Assembly (NCBI RefSeq): GCF_949628215.1
Contig: NC_134276.1
Location: 67,252,733 to 67,316,732, forward strand
Source of the DNA: Phalacrocorax aristotelis
Lineage: Eukaryota > Chordata > Aves > Suliformes > Phalacrocoracidae
Direction: 5' to 3'
Length of the DNA: 64,000 nucleotides
In this document: positions 13,138 to 26,258 of the stretch, in pieces
Numbering within the stretch: the first letter of the stretch is position 1
Layout: each line of letters begins with the position of its first letter
The notes under the pieces: model-generated
What the model saw: the letters and a program-made list of their open reading frames with translations, nothing else
Databases searched by the model: none
What the model was told of the DNA's origin: nothing
Program-made: the position numbers and the translations under genes

Positions 13138-16100
13138 TCTACTCTGTGTGGAAAAACACTGGTGGCTTTTTTTGATAGCAGTGGCTGCATTTTAGAGTAC
13201 TGATATGTGGTTACTAGAAGGGATGATTAGTGTTCACAGCCTAGTTTCTCGTATGAAACAAATGCCAGGTTAACCAGGTGTTGTACTTCCCACAGCAATG
13301 GTAGTGTGTCCCTGGCAATGCCATTCATGTTCCCAGGGGAGAAAGCTAACACTGATCCTTGCAGTCAAGTTTATATGGTGATAATGAACAGTACTTAAAA
13401 ACCTTAGAGTTGCTGTCAAGGGTCCTCACAAAGGGGATGCTTGTAATGAAACATGAGGCAGCTCTGATGGACAGTTTTCTGCAAAGAAATAACGATTAGG
13501 TAACACATAAGAATCAGTGGCTGGTTTTAGCTTTTCAATGATCTATTTATCCGCTTGAGCACCCTTCAGTATCTTTTGTAGATACACCCTCCTGTGCCTA
13601 ACTGGCTTTTGCAACTTGTACTTCCCTGACCCACAGGCCTATCTTCAGATGTTCAGGTCTGGACTGTGTTTAACATTTCTCTCTAAATGCTTTTGAAAAC
13701 CAGTGGAGTAACATCAAATAATATTTGAGAAATTTGCAGCAGATGATTGCAAAAAGCAAAGCTGTGAATGCTGAAACATTGATAATAAGGACATGCGAGA
13801 TGTGTGTCTTGCCATTTCTGTTTTAGCACTTGCATTTAAAAACTAAAAACCTATGGTGACAAAGGCATGTGGGATCTCCTCCCTGACTGTACGTACCTTG
13901 ATACAGTAATCAAGTTGATGGTCTGTACTACCAAAGATGGGTAAAAACAGTTTAGAAGGTGAGGCAAAATCAATCTTTGACGAGTGTGAGAAAAGATGAG
14001 GCAGGACACCACAGAGAACCACTGCATTGGGGTTTTTGCAGATCTAATTTGAACACAGTTATTTTTAGAGGACCTGTTGTACATACCAACAACACTAATG
14101 ACTGCCAGCAGAGACAACCATGTTCCTAGAGCCAGCGACATTGTGTGCAGCTCTCAGGGTTTAGCTAAAGCATGTTTTTGCTAAGTAGGCATTAAATAAT
14201 TAATTCTTTTTGTTTCCATCAAATTGAATTATGCTTCTCTTTTACCTCTCTTTCCCTTTGGGTTGCTGTTTTTTTAAATAAAACTGTGTGGAACAAAGGA
14301 CTTACAAAGTACGGCCTGAGAGGTATCCACGAGCAAAATTAGCCTGAGATAAATGAGTGATGTGGAGCCAACCCTAGAGCAAGCGTGTGTGGAGTGCAAG
14401 GGGAAGGGTCGCTCAGGGGGCATTAGGCTGGGCCAGTTCAACTGAGTATGAGGTCTGACTGCCCAGAATGGGTGAGAAATTACAACTATTAATATTTCAA
14501 TCTGATAGAGGAGGGTGAGAAGGTGTATCAAAAAGATACCGGGCAAAGCACCACTTCCCCATGACTATTCCCTACTGGAGTATTCAAAGGCAGTCCTGGG
14601 TGGTGAGTCTGTGCTTTAAAGTGGGGAGTGAAAGGAGTTTAATTACCAGAATTCTGCTCAGTTACCTTTTACCTCCATAACTTTACAGCCTTTGGTTCTC
14701 ACTATTTAATGGAGTGAATGGCTTTTCTACAAAACTCTGGGTTGTTTTTTTTTTGTTATGGGTGGCTACTGTGTTTTCCTATTGCCTTCTTTTTAGTGCT
14801 ATTCTGTGGTGCTTCTAACATTTTGGGAAGCAAGACAGTCCCTACCAAAAAACTTGTCTCCCTCATTACTTAATCCTGAGAACAGCAGAGAGCACGACTC
14901 CTGTAATCCCTAGCAGGGGACATGCAAACACATTTGCCATATAAACCCCCATTCAGCTGTCAGAGGGGTGTCCTGAGCTGGCCCAGAATAAGGGAGCTGT
15001 CACGTGGCAATATTCCTTCTGGCTTTGCCAAGGGCAGCTTTCTTATCACCATTTACGCTCACAGATCTACCTGCAGTGCCGAATGGTAATATTCATAAGT
15101 GATAAAGCAGCCTTGTTAAAAAAGCTTCTGACTAGCAGCAGTGGCTGGGGAATGCAAGTTGAATGGCAGGCGGTGGGGGGTCGGAGAGAGCGCTTTGATC
15201 TACGCCCACAGCAGAAAAACAGCCAAAGAAATCACTGTGCAGACGCTATCAGGGAATGTCAAAAGGGCCTTGAAGCAAATCATGGAGGATTTGATTGCTG
15301 ATCTCAGCAAAACACCCTCCAGACCTTTTCAAGTCTGGAAAATGGAAAGAAAGATCCAGATCCTACAAAGCGCGGGGGCTCTGGATAGGCAGAGCCACTT
15401 CACTGTTGATTTGTGTGCAGCGCAGCTACTGAGCCAGCTGCAGACACAACATTAAAACCCTTTGCCCTGAAGTGGCAGAACTTTGCAGAAGTTTCCAAAA
15501 TGACTTGTGTGGGGTGGGGGGAGCTGGTGCTTTCACTGGAGAGGGATTGCCAGGGGTGCAGTCTTCCTCTCAGGCCTGCACAACCACATCATCTAAGTGA
15601 CAGCAAACCCTGGGATTGTTTTTGGCAGCAGTAATCTGGGGCAGCAGTCAAATGATTTCCCTCCTGTAAGATACAAAAGGATGCTCTGTGCCAAGTGGCA
15701 ATGGGGCTTTAAGACCCCAGTGGTCCAGTACCTGTAGCACTTTCATTCTCAGCTGAGCCTGGAAGCCCTGTGTGCATTGGGAAGGGCAGAAGTAATGGCA
15801 TAGGGAGTCTTGCAGCAAGGCAAAGGGGTTTAGCCAGCCAAAAATGCTGTTTTACTCAGCCAAAAAATGCTGCGCAAGCAAAGGGAGTGCCCCCAGGCAG
15901 TGAAATATGCTAGTGAGATATTGGCTCCGCTCCCCTTAGTTCTGCCCACATGGCCCACAAACTGTTGTGGGGTCAAAGACAAGCTATTAAGACCTAGAAA
16001 TAGAGTCTGTGGGTTGGTGGAGGGATGAGGTACTAAGTGCTGCTCTTTGCCAACAACATGCTCTTCCAAGCATAAATCAAGTTTTCCTCTTTATTACCAC

Positions 16101-16712
16101 TCAGCCTTTGCTGTGCATTTCTCCTTTTCTGGTACTGGAGGAAACCACCACCCTCTTCTGCGTTCCACAGCTGCTTGCCAGGTCAGAGAGCATCCCCGCA
16201 GCAGCACCGAAATCTAGTCACAGCAGCAGCCCTGCCACACTGGGTATTGGGTGTGCAAAGGAAAAGCTACGGGCAAATATGCTCACAGATGTGTCCATGC
16301 TCTTGCAAAACCCAGCCATTCCCTGTAGAATGGTGGGGGACAGTGGGGGACAGTACTGGTGGCAGCAGAGCAAGGGGAGGCTGGTGTTTACAGGAGGTTT
16401 TGAACCAGTGCCGTGTTACAGCATGCAGCTCATCTGGTCTTGCAGCTTGTAGAGGTGAATGAGATGGCAGAGCTCAGCCCTGGTGTAAATATAACAGGCG
16501 TGGCTTGTTTGGAGTGCATTTACGGTCTGATAGCTGAGATAGAATCCTCCTGCAATGCTGAAAATGTCGGAGGGGGTGCTGCTACCTGCTTTGTGCAATA
16601 CTGGCAGCAGCTACAGCTGCCTGTCCCTTGTGCTGCCCCGGGCTCCAAGATGCAGAGGACCCTGCCTTCCCCCCCCCGGGATCCTCCTGCCCCTGGGGTG
16701 GCGGCAGAGGGA

Positions 16713-16835
16713 AAATCCCAGGCTATCCAGGGAGCAGTGGGTACCACGCTGGAGAACAAGAGGGGTGTAAAAATCCCAGGCTATCCAGGGAGGAGTGGGT
16801 ACCGCACTGGAGAACAGGAGGGGTGTAAAAATCCG
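16713..16835 (+). repeat. 58-bp tandem duplication (about 2.1 copies)
   Basis: The block beginning ATCCCAGGCTATCCAGGGAG at 16715 recurs at 16773 and starts again at 16831. The period is exactly 58 bp. The two full copies differ at only a few positions (for example CAGTGGGTACCACGCT against GAGTGGGTACCGCACT). This is a minisatellite-like duplication. Confidence 0.92.
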
Positions 16836-18253
16836 CCCCCCCCAATGTTTTTAGTTATTTGGGCACCAAATTGTCACCACATTTGAAATTTGCAGCCAGA
16901 ATACAGTATGTGTGTGCATTTGTGTAGCTGATCAAAATAGCTCATTGAAAGTGTTTTTTTTTGAATGGCTGTGAGTACTTTCTTTAACAAAATAACAGTG
17001 AAGCTTCAGAATGGAAAGATTACTATGTTACTGAAAACTCTTTTTTGTTTTAGGGGTTTTCCCAGAATTAATGAGCAGCTGCATGTTGGAAAGACATTCC
17101 TACTCATGCGGCCCTCAGGAGGGCTCAGAAATCTTTACTGAAAAATGAATGGAAAATTTGACCCACAGATAAAGTTCTCTATGTTTCTTGGAAATACATG
17201 ATTCACATTCCAGCCTCATTTTGTAGCCCTTGGACAGGACAGAAATGTAAGGGGAAAGGTAGGAAAGTGGAACAGAAAAAAGGGAAGCCAGCCATAGGAA
17301 AGGTGCGAGTCAGGGGATGAGCTTAGTGGAGTTTTCATGTGGGCAGTCAGGGAAAAACATGTATTCTGGTGTGTATTAGAAGGACTCTTTTCAGCCTCAT
17401 ATTTTGACTTTTGTGAAGTATTCATATTTTTGCTTTTGTAAATTGGTGGAGTCCAGGTGAGTTTAAAACACGGATACGAAATTTGAAAACCAGATATGGA
17501 AAACATATTCCTCTAAAAGTATGTGATGATTTAGTGGGGTCCAGGCTAAAAATTTTTGACTTCCCTGGAGAATTTGGCTCACGGTGACACAGAGATCAGT
17601 AACACTGCAAGTCATTGCTTGAGTCTTAGTCTTGGATCTTGCTGTGGGACCTTTGGACTCAATCAGTCAATATGGGTATCTCTTAATTCATGCCTGTGTA
17701 TTACTAAAGACCGTAGGGGGGATGACAAAATGACAGCGTGATCATCATATATCTTTACTTTGCCTCCTGGAAGAACAATCTTAATGATTTTGTGCTGTGG
17801 TCTGTGGCTGCTGCTGACATGGGCGGTGAAGTTCCTTATTTCTGTTGCAAATAATAGTGTTTAATGTTCAGCCAAAGTACTGATATTACCATTTTCAGGG
17901 CAATATCCTCATGCACACAAAGTGAAGCATCATAGAAGAGGTGTTAGGGAGGGTGAAGGGTTAACTCTTAGCTATCACCTTCACACGGTATTTGTTTTTC
18001 AGATTCCCTTAAGGACGCAGGGCTTTTCCCTATCTCCAAATGGCAAACTCGCCATCTGCAGGCCAGCAAGACCACTCACAAGGACGGGGGAACAAAACAG
18101 CCTTGCAAGCTCAGGGACACCTTGCTTAGGATTTCCTCTTCTTTTATGCTCCAGTTAGCAAAAGGAAATTGCCCTTTGGGTGTTATCCCAAAGTAGATTA
18201 GAGTGTCTGTCTCTGGAGCTTAATCCTACCCCAGTGGATTGTTTAAAAAATGT

Positions 18254-18271
18254 AAAAAAAAAAAAAAAAAA
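18254..18271 (+). repeat. Poly(A) tract
   Basis: An uninterrupted 18-base A-run with no recognisable retrocopy body on its 5' side. Confidence 0.9.
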
Positions 18272-19602
18272 GACGTGGTGTTCTTCGGCAGCAGGCTGCT
18301 CCTACGCTTGCTAGTGGTGTCCTCATGCCTGGTCAGTTGTCTGAGCTGCATGGGCAGAGCATGCTGCAGGGCTCCTGCCTCTTTGGCTTCCCAGTCCAGG
18401 GAGTCCAACCCTCCCCCATGCTACTAGAAATTAGCAATATTTTCCCCATGAAACATGGTTTTGATTGGAACATACTGCTTCTTAAGCATATTTTTTTCCA
18501 TGAGAACATGTTTTATTTTTGAAAGATGCCAGAACATGGTGTTTCAGGAAGTTTGAGCTTTCTTTGTCAGGCTGGAGGAACATTATTGGAATGCATTTTT
18601 CTATTTGAAATTAATTTTAAGGGTTTTTTTAAAAGTTACCTTATTTCAGTGGCTGTCTTGTAGTGCTCAGTAATCACAGCCACGTCCAATTAACAATAAA
18701 AAGTCAAAAACTAAGGAAAATGTTTCATTTTTATAATGTTGTTTCCGTTCAACCCTTTTAAAAAAAAAAAAGAAAAACCAAAACAGGAGGAAACTGAGAC
18801 AACCTCAGTTTCACCCCATTTTGAATAAAAGCTATCTATCTCAATGCTGCCAAAGGGAAAACACACATAGTCAGCTCCCCCAGCAACAGAAGGCTTTGTA
18901 AACACCACAGGGGAACCAGAGAATCTGCAGCCCTGCCTTTGCCAGTCCCGTAAACTGTGTCCTAAATACCATCATGCGGCATGCTAATGAGAAACAGCAG
19001 AGCCTTGTTACTGCTCTGCTTCCTGCCCATAATGCACAGTGCTTTTGGCCCCACTGGTCCTAGCAACGGTGAGCGAGGCCCAAGCCAGTCTGCCATGGCC
19101 TCCTCTGGCTCTTGTCAGAGGTTTGGTGGTGGTCTTGTCCCACCCGGAGCTTCTGCTGTGGAGGGAGCTGCTCCACTGCCATGGGGTTACAAGGAGGGCA
19201 GCCACCAGGCGAGGGGCTGCCCAGCAAATCTGTCAAAGCTTCAGGGTCCTGTTGCTGTTGGTTGACTTTTACGCTCTTACAGTCCTTCATCAGTCACGGG
19301 GCACTCAAAGAGGAATTGTAATGGTCTTCACAGAGGCTGTCATGATCTCATGGCCTTCAGAAGTGAAGCTGAACTGTTCTTCATCCCCTGTGAAACGGAC
19401 AATTATCTCATTGTAGTTTAGCCCCTGAGATTTGCAAACAGGTGATTTTTCATTTTAAAAACCTTGGTTTCTAAAGGAGAAAGCACAAAGAAAGACCTGA
19501 TTTTGAACTTCTGTTTGCCTACAGTTGGGCACTAGTGATGTATGTTGGAAAGTAGCGGCCACTTATTTTAAAAAGTCAGTGAAGCCATTTTTTCATACAA
19601 AA

Positions 19603-22075
19603 AGGTAGCCTTGAAATTGCAGGCCCTGGTCCTCATGGGGGACTTCAGCCACCCTGATATTTGCTGGAAAAGCAACACGGCGAGCCATGCACGATCCAGA
19701 AGGTTCCTGCAAAGCATCAAGGACAACTTTTTGATGCAGGTGGTGGAGGAGCCAACGAGGCGAGATGTGCTGCTCAACCTTAACCTAACAAACAAGGAAG
19801 GGCTGGTTGAGGGTGTGAGATTTGGGGGTAGCCTTGGCTGCAGTGACCATGAGATTGTTGAGTTTAGGATACTGCGAGGTAGAAGGAGGGCTATGAGTTG
19901 GCTTACAACCTTGGACTTCAAGAGGGCCAACTTTGGCCTCTTCGAAGACCTGCTAGGAGGAATCCCATGGACTAGGGCTCTGGAAGGCAGGGGCGTCCAA
20001 GGGAGCTGGACAGTATTCAAGGACTTTGTCCTCTGAGCTCAAGATTGGTGCCTCCCCAGGAGGAAGAAGTCAGGCAGAGGAGCCAGGAGACCTGCATGGA
20101 TGAGCAAAGAGCTTCTAGAGAAACTGAAATGGAAGAGGGAGGTTCACAGTATGTGGAAGAAGGGACTGGCCACTTGGGAGGAATATAGGAATGTTGTCAG
20201 GGTGTGCAGAGATGTGACGAAGAAGGCCAAGGCCCACTTGGAATTAAATCTGGCAAAGCATGTCAAAGATAACAAGAAGGGCTTCTTTAAATACATCAGC
20301 AGTAAAAGGAAGACTGGGGATACAGTGAGCCCACTGCTGAACAAGGACGGGGCCCTGGGGACACAGAATGCAGAAAAGGTAGAGTTATTGAATGCCTTCT
20401 TTGCTTTGGTCTTTACTGCTAAGGCTGGCCCCCAGGCATCTCAGCCCCCAGAGAGGACAAATCTGGAAAAAGGAAGACTTACCATCGGTTGAGAAGGATT
20501 GGGTCAGAGATCACCTGTGCAAACTGGATCCTTGCAAATCCATGGGCCCTGATGGGATACACATGCAAGTGCTGAGGGAGCTGGCGGATGTTCTTGCTGA
20601 GCCACTCTCCATCATCTTTGAAAGGTCTTGGAGGACAGGAGAGGTGCCTGAGGACTGAAGGACAGCAAATGTCACTCCCATCTTCAAAAAGGTCAAGAAG
20701 GAGGACCTGGGGAACTATAGGCCAGTCAGCCTCACCTCCATCCCCGGAAAGGTGACAGTGCAGTTCATCCTGGAGGTCATCTCCAGGCATGTAGAGGAAA
20801 AGAAGGATATTGGAAGTCGTCAACATGGATTCAGCAAGGGAAGATCATGCCTGACCAACCTGATAGCCTTCTATGATGGCGTGACTGGCTGGGTCCACGA
20901 AGGGAGAGCAGTGGGTGTTTTCTATCTTGACTTCAGCAAGGCATTCGACACTGTCTCCCATAGCATCCTCACAGGCAAGCTAAGGAAGTGTGGGTTGAAT
21001 GAGTGGACAGTGAGGTGGATTGAGAACCGGCTCAACAACAGAACTCAGGGGGTTGTGATCAATGGGGCAGAGTCTGGATGGAGGCCTGTCACTAGTGGTG
21101 TTCCCCAGGGGTCTGTACTGGGTCCAGTCCTGTTCAACATATTCATCAATGACCTGGATGATGGGATAGAGTGTAACCTCAGCAAGTTCACTGATGACAC
21201 CAAGCTGGGAGGAGTGGCTGATACACCAGAAGGCTGTGCTGCCATCCAGCGAGACCTGGACAGGCTGGAGAGGTGGGCCGAGGGGTACCTAATGAAATTC
21301 AACAAGAGCAAGTGCAAGGTTCTGCACCTGGGAAGGAACAACCCCACGCACCAGTACAGGCTGGGGGCTGAACTACTGGAAAGCAGCTCTGTTGAGAAGG
21401 ACCTTGGAGTGCTGGTGGACAGCAAGCTGACCCTGAGCCAGCACTGTGCCCTTGTGGCCAAGAAGGCCAACGGTATCCTGGGCTGCATTAAAAGAAGTGT
21501 GGCCAGCAAATCGAGAGAGGTTATCCTCCCCCTCTACTCAGCCCTAGTGAGACCACATCTGCAGTACTGTGTCCAGTTCTGGGCCCCCCAGTTTAAGAAG
21601 GATGTTGAATTGTTTGAGCAAGTCCAGTGGAGAGCTACCAAGGTGATCAGGGGACTGGAGCATCTCCCATATGAGGAAAGGCTGAGAGATTTGGGTTTGT
21701 TTAACCTGGAAAAGAGAAGACTGAGGGGGGATTTAATCAATACCTATAAATATCAAAAGGGTGGGTGTCAGGATGATGGGACTAGCCTCTTTTCAATAGT
21801 GCCCAACGACAGGCCAAGGGGCAATGGGCACAAGTTGGAACACTGGAAGTTCCACCTCAATATGAGAAAAAACCTCTTTCCTGTGAGGGTGCCAGAGCAG
21901 TGGCACAGGCTGCCCAGGGAGGTTGTGGAGTCTCCTTCCCTGGAGAAAATCAAACCCCATCTGAATGCATTCCTGTGCCCCCTGCTCTATGTGTCCCTGC
22001 TCAAGCAGGGGGATTGGACAAGATGATCTCCAGAGGTCCCTTCCAACCCCTACCGTTCTGTGATTCTGTGAAAAC
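19603..22075 (+). mobile_element. CR1 LINE, 5'-truncated, with most of ORF2
   Basis: This is a 2.5-kb CR1 copy. A complete element is about 4.5 kb, so ORF1 and the first part of ORF2 are missing. It enters in the endonuclease domain (LVLMGDFSHPDICW near 19625, SDHEIVEF near 19843). It runs through the whole reverse transcriptase, and ends in CCTTCCAACCCCTACCGTTCTGTGATTCTGTG. The TTCTGTGATTCTGTG ending is the CR1 terminal repeat, and it has no poly(A) tail, as expected for the family. The left boundary is approximate. It is inactivated by two in-frame stops and one frameshift. Confidence 0.93.
19611..22026 (+). pseudogene. CR1 ORF2 endonuclease/reverse transcriptase remnant
   Basis: Decayed ORF2 of the CR1 copy. 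The endonuclease C-terminal half is read in one frame until TGA at 20034-20036, then continues in the same frame from 20100. A frameshift around 20.43-20.48 kb moves to a second frame, which has a TGA at 20656-20658 where the family usually has Trp. The frame is then open for 424 codons (20752-22026). RT motifs are visible: motif [13 protein letters not shown], motif [11 protein letters not shown] and motif C FTDD, where CR1 normally has FADD. Downstream, the [15 protein letters not shown] and [14 protein letters not shown] blocks are typical. With no promoter end and several breaks it cannot produce a full protein. Confidence 0.92.
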
Positions 22076-25000
22076 TAAGCCTCAGTGTTAGCTTGTTTGT
22101 AAGGGAGTACCCAGAGGTTGTGCCTGTGCCACGTCTGCTTCCAGGCGAATTCTGAAAATGAAGGACTGAAGTTAATACAAAATAATAAATTTAATCTTCA
22201 GTCTGAGATTTCACATTGCCTGGAAACTTCAGGTGAGCTCCTAGTTGCAGTCAGATAGGCGGTACATCTGCAGACATACACTTGTTGCAGACTGCCATGA
22301 CCCAAAGAACTTACATATCACATATACAAAGACAGGCACCAAGGTGAGGGGAAAAGTCTTTTATTCCCATTACACAGATGGAGAAGCAAGGCATAGAAAG
22401 AAGCTGATTCTTTTGATGTCAGAAAGACTCACTGTATTGGGAGGGAAATCAAGACTTAGTATTTTCATTATGTTTTCTTAGGAACAGCTTGTGCTTAAGT
22501 GCTTGCTTCCATGTGGTACTTGTACAAGTCTGTTTCTTCTAATTCTTAGTGACATTCAGCTTCACACTTGCTCCTGCCGGAATTACACTCCCACACACTT
22601 TGCATGCACTCTTTGTGCCTTTTTTAAATATGGGTTGTACGAGCTGGTGAAGAGAAACACCAGAGGAACATCAGAAGGCCTCAAGCAACTGCTAGCATTG
22701 GTTTGGGTAATAACAGGGGAGTTGCAACTCGACTAAATATACAGCTGAAAAAATGTTGCCTGTGTATGGGATCACTCTGATAACCTGCATGCTCACGTGG
22801 GTTGTCTCCCACCACAGCTCTGCCCACTCCTCACAGCACTTCTGTCAGTGGCTGTCTCACCTACATATGTCCCCTGGAGAATTAACACTGAAAGAGCCAA
22901 AGGGAAGGTGAGAATCAGCAGCAGTGATTTTGGAAGAGGAGTCGGATGCACAAGACAACAGCAAATGTGGGTGGGCGGCCTCTGTCATGGTTTCCCTGTG
23001 CTGCCCATGTCCTGGTGATGGGTTCAGTCAGGGTGCTTGTTGGACCCCGGCCATAGCTGGCACCTCCAGAACATCCTCAGATGGGGCAGGAGTGAACCCT
23101 TAGCAAGATCCCTCTCTTCCGTTCACCAGTGTTTGTGGGAGCAGAAGAAAGGCCCAGCTCAGGGTTCAGGGGTCCCCCAGGGTTTGCTCCTCACAGGCTA
23201 GCCTCAGGTTTGTCCGACCACTCCAGCCAAGCAGCGGGCAGGGCTGGAGCAATTGCAGGTCATCCTGCACTACTCTGTGGGTGACTGTATTTCTGTATTC
23301 AAAGGTTCAGTTTTACTCGAGTTTTGTGTTCTGGATTGCATCCAGCAATCTCAATGGTAATGCTGTTTTGCTTAAAGTTATATGTGAAAGAATAGCTGCC
23401 CAAGGCCTTTCTGCAGCTCTAATGCGCTAATGTGTTCACCAGGTTACAGGCCTCTCCTGCCAGCCTTGGATCACAGATAGCCAAACCTGATCCAGCCCTG
23501 CTATGGCGCTGGGTTTGTTTCAGGTGTGTATTTGATCACTCCCATCACCAAGCAAAAGCAAGATAGAAAGTCACATCAGGCCATGCAGCCCTGGCTGGCC
23601 ACCCCTGCTCTATGGGCAGTGTGGGAGGAGCAGATTGGTACCACCAACCTGGTCCTTAGCCCATCACTGCTCCTATTTTGGTGGCTGGAGTCACCTCCCT
23701 GACACGTAGTGTGCTCTTTGTCCCAGTCTGAGGAGCCGACGGGGACAGGGCAGCAAGGAGCAAGCTGCAGAAAATGCAGCTTGTCATGCTCTTTTCAAAG
23801 CCACAACATTTGCACAATTAATGCTCTGCATTTTCTACCTATTCCCAGCTGTCCTATGAAACTCAGCGTGTGTCAGCTCTCTTGGGCATGAGCAAAACAG
23901 TTTGCATACTGATGAGGTACTTCCAGGCACTGTTTGTCTTTGTTTCTTATGTTCCTTCCTTGTTAATGACAGAATGATTACAAGATTGTAATTTTGTATG
24001 CTTTTATTATTTTCATCTTCTCAACACACAAGTAAGACTCAGTGGTACAAATAAGTAACCCATCTAAGAAGGAAAACAGTTTTATTAAGAAATATGTATG
24101 GTATGACAATGGTACAGACTTTCTTGTTACATGGTGGGTGTAATTTAAATGAGTTAATAAATAAGAAGTCTTTGGGGAATTTCTGTTCTTCTGTGATAAG
24201 TTTCCTGGAGCATGGAGACAGTTAGAGCTGAGATACATCTGGTGGGTCCTTATCTGGGTGCTTGGATCGCTGCTACCCACACTGTTCCCATTCTTCAGAA
24301 GAATGAAAGATCTCAGTAACCGGGGCTAGCAATCCAGAGCAGCCTTTGCGTAGTCCATTGTATTGGTACGAATCCCAAGGGACGTAAGGACTTCACTCTG
24401 ATGGTGTAACTTGACTAAACACAGTTATTTCTGGGTAAGGATGGACTGGCTCTATAGTGCCCAAGAGTTTGCTTTCTTTGATTCCTTCCAGAAGCCTTGG
24501 GGCGCACAGCAATGGGAAGGACTTGCCTTCTTTTTAGGCCACAACCTATGGCTCAACAATATAAAAACTCTCTCACCTCCCTGCAAGGGCCAGAGTGACA
24601 GGCTTAGCAACTGCCATGGTGCAGGCCAAAAAGGTGTGTGGTCTGCAGAAGGTGGTTGCAGTTCCTTGTGCTGAAAGCAACCTGCACTGGCTGCATTCAT
24701 CCACACACAGGGCTGCAGTGAGCTGGCTGATCCCTGCATGCCAATTCTTTCATTCACAACCTTTTTTTTGTAGATGCAGGGGCAAGTAGGTGCCTGTGAC
24801 ACTCTCCTGTATTTCAGAAATCTGGGTCAATTTTTTTAGAAGGGGCTTTGGTTGCCTAATGTGAGGCATCTTATGAAAGAAGCTTGATTTTCAGAGAGCA
24901 AGTGCTGAGTGCTTCCCCCAAAATCAGATCCTTTGATGAAGTGTCCCATGTTGGATATTCAGAATCGCTAGCCAATTTTTAAAATATAGACCCTAAGAGT

Positions 25001-25423
25001 TGTTTGGTGTCTTTTTGGTGATAACCAATTCAGTGCATTATAGATTTCTCTGGCTTTATTTTCTCAGGAAATTTTCCTTCTGGCAGTATGTTGCTGCTGT
25101 TGCATGACACGCATGATTGAAAGCCTGCTGTAGCGTTTGCTTGCCAAGTGAAAAGCCTACCATCTTACAAAGCTGTTGTGCCTGCAGCTCAGTAGAGTAC
25201 AAGCAACAGAAGTCTTGTTAAGAACAAACCAAGTACAGTAACATGAGGTGTGTAGCAGTTCCCGAAACTGTTTCAGGTCCTTCAGGTTGTAAGCAGTAAA
25301 ATACTGACCTGCTGCTTCTTTGGCTATTCCGTATACAAAAAGTCTTGGCAGGAAAGCAGACACCCAGCAAGGCTTTTTTTTCCTATGTTGAAAGTTCTCA
25401 TCAAGGAGTGGGGAAGTAGACAC
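22076..25423. other. Intergenic, no gene recognised
   Basis: This lies between two CR1 copies. No coding exon was recognised. Around 22340-22430 there is an old repeat-like tail, listed separately. Confidence 0.55.
22340..22430 (+). mobile_element. Possible ancient SINE/LINE 3' tail (MIR- or CR1-L3-like)
   Basis: The sequence around TTACACAGATGGAGAAGCAA followed by GGCATAGAAAGAAGCT resembles the conserved tail shared by old amniote repeats (attatccc-cattttacagatggggaaactgaggc type). The match is short and from memory, so the family is uncertain. Confidence 0.35.
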
Positions 25424-26258
25424 TCCAGAAGGGAGAGCTGCTCTGCAGGAAGATCTGGATAGGCTGGAAGAGTGGGCCAGCAAGAACCTTATGGAGTTCA
25501 ACAAGGACAAGTGTAAGGTCATGCACCTGGGAAAACAGAATCCGGGAATGCAGCACAGACTGGGATCCACCTGGCTGGAGAGCAGCTCTGTGGAAAGGGA
25601 CCTGGGGGTCCTGGTGGACAGGAAGCTCAACATGAGCGAACAGGGTGCTGCTGCGGCCAAGAAGGCCAACAGGATGCTGGGTTGCATCAAAAAGGGCATC
25701 GCCAGCAGAGATAAAGAAGTCATTATCCCGCTCTACTCAGCACTTGTCAGGCCACACCTGGAGTACTGGGTACAGTTCTGGTCCCCGCTACACAAAAAGG
25801 ATGTGGACAGGCTGGAAGGGGTCCAGAGAAGGGCCACCAAGATGATCAAAGGACGGGGAAGCCTGCCATACGGGGATAGGCTGGGAGAGCTGGGTTTGTT
25901 CAGCCTTGAGAAAAGGAGGCTCAGAGGGGATCTCATCCCCATGTACCAGTACTTAAGGGGTAGCTACAAAGAAGATGGAGACTCCCTTTTTACAAGGAGT
26001 CACATGGAGAGGACAAGGGGGAATGGACACAAGTTGCTCTTGGGGAGATTCTGATTGGACACGAGAGGGAAATTTTTCACAGTGAGGACAGTCACCATTG
26101 GAATAATCTCCCCAGGGAAGTGGCTGACTTGGCCACGTTGGACACTTTCAAGAGTTGTCTGGACAGGGTGCTGGGCCATCTTGTCTAGACTGTGCTCTTC
26201 CTAGAAAGGTTGGACTGGATGATCCCTGAGGTCCCTTCCAACCTGTGATTCTGTGAGT
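25424..26258 (+). mobile_element. CR1 LINE, 3' fragment with C-terminal ORF2
   Basis: This second sizeable CR1 copy begins inside the RT after motif C (frame through [20 protein letters not shown]). It keeps an open frame from 25491 to 26054, covering [15 protein letters not shown] and [14 protein letters not shown]. It ends in CCCTTCCAACCTGTGATTCTGTGAG. It differs from the 19.6-22.1-kb copy at many sites, so it is an independent insertion of a related subfamily. No RT activity is expected because the catalytic part is absent. Confidence 0.93.

Larger units (their letters stand above)
13138..19602. other. Intergenic, no gene recognised
   Basis: The longest open frames here (147-157 codons near 16.0-16.9 kb) have no recognisable domain, and one of them crosses the 58-bp tandem repeat. 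An A-run lies at 18254-18271. No repeat family was identified. Confidence 0.55.

Noticed and set aside
15083..15455. Overlapping 72- and 104-codon plus-strand frames near 15.1-15.5 kb
   Set aside because: No recognisable domain, and two frames compete for the same bases; likely chance.
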